This document shows positions 5,441 through 8,214 of a stretch of 8,214 nucleotides of DNA, piece after piece (the stretch's first letter is position 1; each line of letters starts with the position of its first letter). Position numbers and translations under genes: made by a program. The notes under the pieces are model-generated. The model was not told where the DNA came from and searched no databases. It worked only from the letters and a program-made list of their open reading frames with translations. The stretch is taken from positions 1 through 8,214 of the forward strand of contig DVLP01000339.1 of the NCBI GenBank assembly GCA_018715445.1, in the 5' to 3' direction. Origin of the DNA: Candidatus Avipropionibacterium avicola (GTDB taxonomy: Bacteria; Actinomycetota; Actinomycetes; Propionibacteriales; Propionibacteriaceae).

Positions 5441-6709
5441 ATGACCACGCCCGCGATGACCACCTCCCTGCCCGTTGCCTGGTGGAGAAGGAAGGGGGCG
5501 GCCACGCGCGGCAAGGATGAGCCCGAGGCGATGCTGCTGTGGCAAGACCCCGACAGTGGCCCCCAGTTGGTGGCTGCGCACCGGGGCCAGGCCGGATTGA
5601 CGCTGTCGGCTGACGCGGCGCTGCTGACGAAGGAGGCCGGTGCGGCGTTCACCGAGGCGGCTCCCACGCGGGTGTACTCCGACGTGACGTATCTGCAGGT
5701 CGACCAGTCCGGCCCCACCTATGACCAGCTACTGGAGCTGCTGCAGGGGCCGGCGCCGTCGGCGGCACTGCTGGGCGACCTGGGAGACAGTGCCCGCGAG
5801 GCACTGGCTCCTCCTGCCCCGGCCGAACCGGCCCCGGCGGCATCCAGTCCCCGCCCGGCGGTGGGCGCCTCGACCGTTGTTGGTCTGGATCCGGTGCCGC
5901 TGCCCGATGGCCGGGTCTACCGTCCCCGCCCGGTCGCCGACACCACGGATGTGCAGTTGCTGCGCCAGGCACGGGGCCTTCTGTTCACCCGCCTGGTCGG
6001 CCTGTCAGGCAACGGGAAGACCATGCTGGCCGAGGCCGCGTTCGGTGACGATCTGATCGTGGTGGAGGGCCATGGCGACCTCACGGTCGACGATCTGGTC
6101 GGCAAGTGGGTGCCGCGGGAAGACGGGCCCGGCTACCGGTTCGCCTACGGGCCTCTGGCGGTGGCCATGCAGCAGGGCAAGGTGCTGCTGATCGACGACA
6201 TGACGCGGGCCCCGTCCGACACCATCAACGTCCTGATGGGCCCGGCCGATGACCGGCGGATGCTGGTGATCGACGCCCTCCCCGACGAGCCGGTGCTGCG
6301 GGCCGCTGACGGGTTCCACCTCATCGCCACCTACAACCAGACCGGGGTCGGAGTGCGGCCTGTCGACGAGGCGATCCTGCGCCGGTTCCCGCTGCAGATT
6401 GAGGTGACCACCGATTACGGTCTCGTCGCCGCCCTGGGTGTCGATCCACGGCTGGTGCAGGTTGGGCGGCGGCTGGCAGATCGGTCGGCGGCGGCCGTGC
6501 AGGCCGGGCGGCGCCCGGGGTGGGCTCCCCAGACTGATCACCTCCTCAAGTCGCAGAAGGCTCTGGAGATGGGGCTGGGTGAGCAGGTCGCAGTGTCGAT
6601 GCTGTTGGCTGCCTGCCCGACCCCGCAGCACCAGCCCGAGGTGAGGGAGGTGCTGGCCGAGGTGTTCGGGCCGTTCGCCGGGCCGTTGACGCAGCAGGAG
6701 CTGCCGTGA
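5441..6709 (+). CDS. MoxR/CobS-type AAA+ ATPase (AAA_5, dynein-related), 422 aa
   Basis: ATP-driven remodelling enzyme expected to form a hexameric ring and act with the VWA protein encoded divergently. Residues 1-120 form an unrecognised N-terminal domain, followed by a Pro/Ala linker (122-140). The segment LPDGRVYRPRP (154-164) leads into the AAA+ core. Walker A is GLSGNGKT (187-194, K193). Walker B is VLLIDDMTRA with D252, but its second acidic residue is D253 instead of the usual catalytic Glu. Sensor 1 is IATYNQ (N299), and the arginine-finger segment is DEAILRRFP (R314/R315). It continues LQIEVTTDYGLVAALGV, a phrase I associate with actinobacterial relatives of this family, some of which I recall also having DD. 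Start ATG 5441 has GAAGGA upstream; open frame back to 5168 is antisense to the VWA gene. Its TGA overlaps the next gene's GTG. Confidence 0.92.
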   Translation: MTTPAMTTSLPVAWWRRKGAATRGKDEPEAMLLWQDPDSGPQLVAAHRGQAGLTLSADAALLTKEAGAAFTEAAPTRVYSDVTYLQVDQSGPTYDQLLELLQGPAPSAALLGDLGDSAREALAPPAPAEPAPAASSPRPAVGASTVVGLDPVPLPDGRVYRPRPVADTTDVQLLRQARGLLFTRLVGLSGNGKTMLAEAAFGDDLIVVEGHGDLTVDDLVGKWVPREDGPGYRFAYGPLAVAMQQGKVLLIDDMTRAPSDTINVLMGPADDRRMLVIDALPDEPVLRAADGFHLIATYNQTGVGVRPVDEAILRRFPLQIEVTTDYGLVAALGVDPRLVQVGRRLADRSAAAVQAGRRPGWAPQTDHLLKSQKALEMGLGEQVAVSMLLAACPTPQHQPEVREVLAEVFGPFAGPLTQQELP

Positions 6710-7041
6710 GTCGGCCACCCCGGTGGGCGCAGCCTGCCCGGGGCGATGATGCGACGACGCTGGAAGTGGCTGTGTCCGGCCCGGCTGGGATCGCCGCGGC
6801 CCGGCGGGCGGCGACGGCTGCCTACGTGTGGGCGCGACGTCAGGGCCTCCCGCTACCCGACCTCGAGCGGGTCTGCCGGGTGGGTGGCTACGTCGTGATC
6901 CCGTTCAGCGAGCGGCTCCCGGAGGAGATCGTGGAGCAGTTCCGACAGGAGTTCCCCGACCTGTACAACGACGGCGCCACCTCGAGCATTCTGGGCTCCA
7001 ACACCACTGGCGGCGAGGTGCAGTCGGTGCAACCCCTCTAG
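6706..7041 (+). CDS. Uncharacterised 111-aa protein coupled to the MoxR-type ATPase
   Basis: GTG 6706-6708 overlaps the ATPase stop in GTGA, so the two are almost certainly co-translated. The protein is soluble, with no recognised domain. It has a disordered N-terminus (SRPPRWAQPARGDD), an alanine-rich helix (about 26-47, GPAGIAAARRAATAAYVWAR) and a short compact part containing LPDLERVCRVGGYVVIPFSE (50-69). A second helix follows (LPEEIVEQFRQEFPDLY, 71-87), then a Gly/Ser/Thr tail. A small helical protein always translated with an ATPase is often its adaptor or regulatory subunit; here that is inference from position. Its TAG shares a CTAG with the stop of the convergent gene at 7038. Confidence 0.85.
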   Translation: MSRPPRWAQPARGDDATTLEVAVSGPAGIAAARRAATAAYVWARRQGLPLPDLERVCRVGGYVVIPFSERLPEEIVEQFRQEFPDLYNDGATSSILGSNTTGGEVQSVQPL

Positions 7042-7340
7042 CGGCCTGGGCTGTCCTGCAGGTGCACGTTCGCCAGTCGCGTAGCCTGCGTGACCCCACT
7101 GACGTCGACGAGGATGTCCAACTCCGGCCGCGCGAACACCCGTCGCATGGGCTGCGGGTAGGCGCGGCACACCTTGCCCCAGGGGCCGGCGGTGACGAGA
7201 CCGTCGTGGAACACCACAACGACCCCGTCTGCGTGCCGTAGGGCGGTACGGATGTGCCCAGTGCTGATGTAGGGGACGGCGCAGTGTCCGGTGGGCTGGT
7301 CGACCAGGTCGCAGTCCTGGAGCCAGATTCGGATCGGCAT
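7038..7340 (-). CDS. Uncharacterised 100-aa protein
   Basis: No family is recognised. ATG 7338-7340 is chosen because GGAGAG lies about 5 bases upstream; an in-frame ATG at 7412 would add 24 residues rich in Arg and Pro with a poorer ribosome site. The sequence opens MPIRIWLQDCDLVDQPTGHC and has a hydrophobic strand DGVVVVFHDGLV (38-49). It continues with basic PQPMRRVFARPE and a final strand LDILVDVSGV. The strand-rich pattern and small size suggest a compact alpha/beta or beta domain. It probably shares a transcript with the DUF6882-like gene 118 bases upstream. It ends on the palindrome CTAG shared with the opposite gene, leaving no room for a separate terminator between the two. Confidence 0.75.
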   Translation of the reverse strand: MPIRIWLQDCDLVDQPTGHCAVPYISTGHIRTALRHADGVVVVFHDGLVTAGPWGKVCRAYPQPMRRVFARPELDILVDVSGVTQATRLANVHLQDSPGR

Positions 7341-7409
7341 GGGTCTCTCCGGTTCGCTGGCCGGGTGTGCTCGGCCCGTCGTGGCCGCGCGCTGTCTGTC
7401 ACGGTCCAT

Positions 7410-7428
7410 CATGCCTGTTCAAGGCATG
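7410..7428. repeat. Inverted repeat CATGCCT-N5-AGGCATG
   Basis: A perfect 7-bp inverted repeat around GTTCA lies in the 118-base gap between the two leftward genes at the right end. It could be a small regulator site or a weak hairpin. It has no T-run and its stem is too short to be a convincing terminator. Confidence 0.35.
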
Positions 7429-7458
7429 CGCGGCTAGGGGTGGCGCGCCCCGGAGCTG

Positions 7459-8139
7459 CTAGTCGCCGGTGACGGCGAGTAGGTCGCCGTCCTCGGTGAA
7501 GTGCACCGTGACCTGCCACCGGTTTTTCCAGCTCAGGCGCATGGCGGTCCGGTCACGTCGTTCCTGCCGGGTGAGTTGCCGCAGGGTGGCGTAGGAACGC
7601 ACCGCCCGGCGGGTGTCCGTCGGTCGGGTGGTCCACAGTCCCGCATCGAGGGTCTGCCGCACCGTGACCGGGGTGGGGTCGGGCAGTTCGAGGGCGGGAT
7701 TGCGGACCGCCGCGTACAGGACCATGCCGTCGATCCCGAAAGCGAACGAGGTCCACCACCGGTGGATGGACGAGGCCCCGACGGTGAGCCGGCGGGCGTC
7801 CCCGTCCGACAGAGCCAGGCGCGGAGTAGTGAACACCGGCATGTCCCGAGCTCGACCGAACCTGTACACGACCTCTGATTGGACGCGGCGCCTGCTGGTC
7901 ACGTTCGGGGAGGCCCACCCCCATTCCCAGGTGCCGGCCTTGTCGACCCCGATGATCTGGGTGTCGCAGTCCAGGCTGCGCCGGCCCCGGAAGTGGGACG
8001 TGCCCAGCGTCGGGTTCAGTCCCCACCGGGGTGTCGCGCCGAGCAGCGACACGAAGTGCAGCTGGTGCTCGTGCGCGTACAGCAGTCCCCGGTCGACGGC
8101 ATCGTCGAGGGTTCTGCGTGGTGGGGCGATCGTGGTCAC
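7459..8139 (-). CDS. DUF6882-like protein, 226 aa
   Basis: The start is GTG 8137-8139 with GGAGGAAGCCG immediately upstream, an excellent ribosome site; the stop is TAG at 7459-7461. Residues 20-80 match my memory of the DUF6882 family: an N-terminal helix (DDAVDRGLLYAHEHQLHF), then LLGATPRWG, then a strand leading into the tryptophan signature TWEWGWASPN (70-79). The usual form is close to tWlWaWaNp. The remainder is mixed, with HRWWTSFAFGIDGMVLYAAV (126-145) and a basic helical region (SYATLRQLTRQERRDRTAMR) before a final strand pair (RWQVTVHFTEDGDLLAVTGD). The biochemical role of this family is not known to me, and no catalytic motif is visible. It appears to lead a two-gene leftward unit with the 100-aa gene. 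Confidence 0.8.
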   Translation of the reverse strand: MTTIAPPRRTLDDAVDRGLLYAHEHQLHFVSLLGATPRWGLNPTLGTSHFRGRRSLDCDTQIIGVDKAGTWEWGWASPNVTSRRRVQSEVVYRFGRARDMPVFTTPRLALSDGDARRLTVGASSIHRWWTSFAFGIDGMVLYAAVRNPALELPDPTPVTVRQTLDAGLWTTRPTDTRRAVRSYATLRQLTRQERRDRTAMRLSWKNRWQVTVHFTEDGDLLAVTGD

Positions 8140-8214
8140 CGGCTTCCTCCGTCGTAGGTGTCTGACCTCGAGAGTAAGGGCGGGGCATGCCGCGGCCGGA
8201 AAACATAGAGCGCC
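8140..8214 (-). promoter_or_regulatory. Upstream region of the DUF6882-like gene
   Basis: The only sure element is GGAGG, 6 bases before GTG 8139. On the minus strand TACTCT fits the loose TANNNT -10 form in CCTTACTCTCG. The only -35-like sequence, TTCCGG, is 19 bases further up, so the pairing is weak. The window ends here and the full promoter may not be included. Confidence 0.25.

Noticed and set aside
5293..5718. N-terminal extension of the VWA frame
   Set aside because: It overlaps the ATPase gene on the opposite strand; GTG 5292 has a ribosome site next to it.
7341..7412. 24-residue N-terminal extension of the 100-aa protein
   Set aside because: The ATG at 7412 lacks a good ribosome site while ATG 7340 has GGAGAG; the extension is Arg/Pro-rich. 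It remains a minor possibility.
1..8214. tRNA, rRNA or insertion-sequence ends
   Set aside because: No cloverleaf, conserved rRNA segment, transposase or terminal inverted repeat could be made out by eye.

Overview
The window is strongly GC-rich, with G or C at most third codon positions, GTG as well as ATG starts, 4-base GTGA overlaps between genes, and GGAGG-type ribosome sites. This suggests a high-GC actinobacterium, perhaps of the Mycobacteriales/Nocardiaceae kind. The density of hypothetical genes, the frequent strand switches and the lack of core metabolic or translation genes suggest an accessory region such as a plasmid, integrated element or genomic island. No integrase, replication, transfer or insertion-sequence gene is visible, so the replicon type cannot be settled here.

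Layout. Bases 1-23 look like the end of a + strand gene, followed by a 14-bp perfect hairpin (54-87). A leftward block then occupies 129-2427. In transcription order it holds an uncharacterised 227-aa protein (1744-2427), a 114-aa protein resembling the Xre/MbcA/ParS-type antitoxin family (1340-1684), a DnaQ-like 3'-5' exonuclease (420-1160) and a small arginine-rich ORF of 52 codons (129-287). A divergent promoter region (2428-2559) separates this block from a rightward gene for a membrane-anchored, coiled-coil and proline-repeat protein (2560-3342). That gene ends at a second 14-bp hairpin (3396-3427).

The centre of the window (3476-7041) is a divergent four-gene module built around an AAA+ ATPase of the MoxR/CobS type and a CobT-like von Willebrand factor A (VWA) protein. 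The leftward arm is VWA protein (4495-5292) then an uncharacterised 340-aa protein (3476-4498). The rightward arm is the ATPase (5441-6709) then an uncharacterised 111-aa protein (6706-7041). Each arm is joined by a GTGA stop/start overlap. In MoxR-VWA pairs generally, the ATPase and the VWA protein cooperate to remodel or activate a client protein or metal centre. The two unknown proteins are therefore the best candidates for client, adaptor or effector. This module is the most interesting part of the window.

The right end (7038-8139) is a leftward pair: a DUF6882-like protein (7459-8139) followed by an uncharacterised 100-aa protein (7038-7340). The stop codon of the latter overlaps that of the convergent 111-aa gene. 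I found no tRNA, rRNA, CRISPR array or recognisable mobile-element end.
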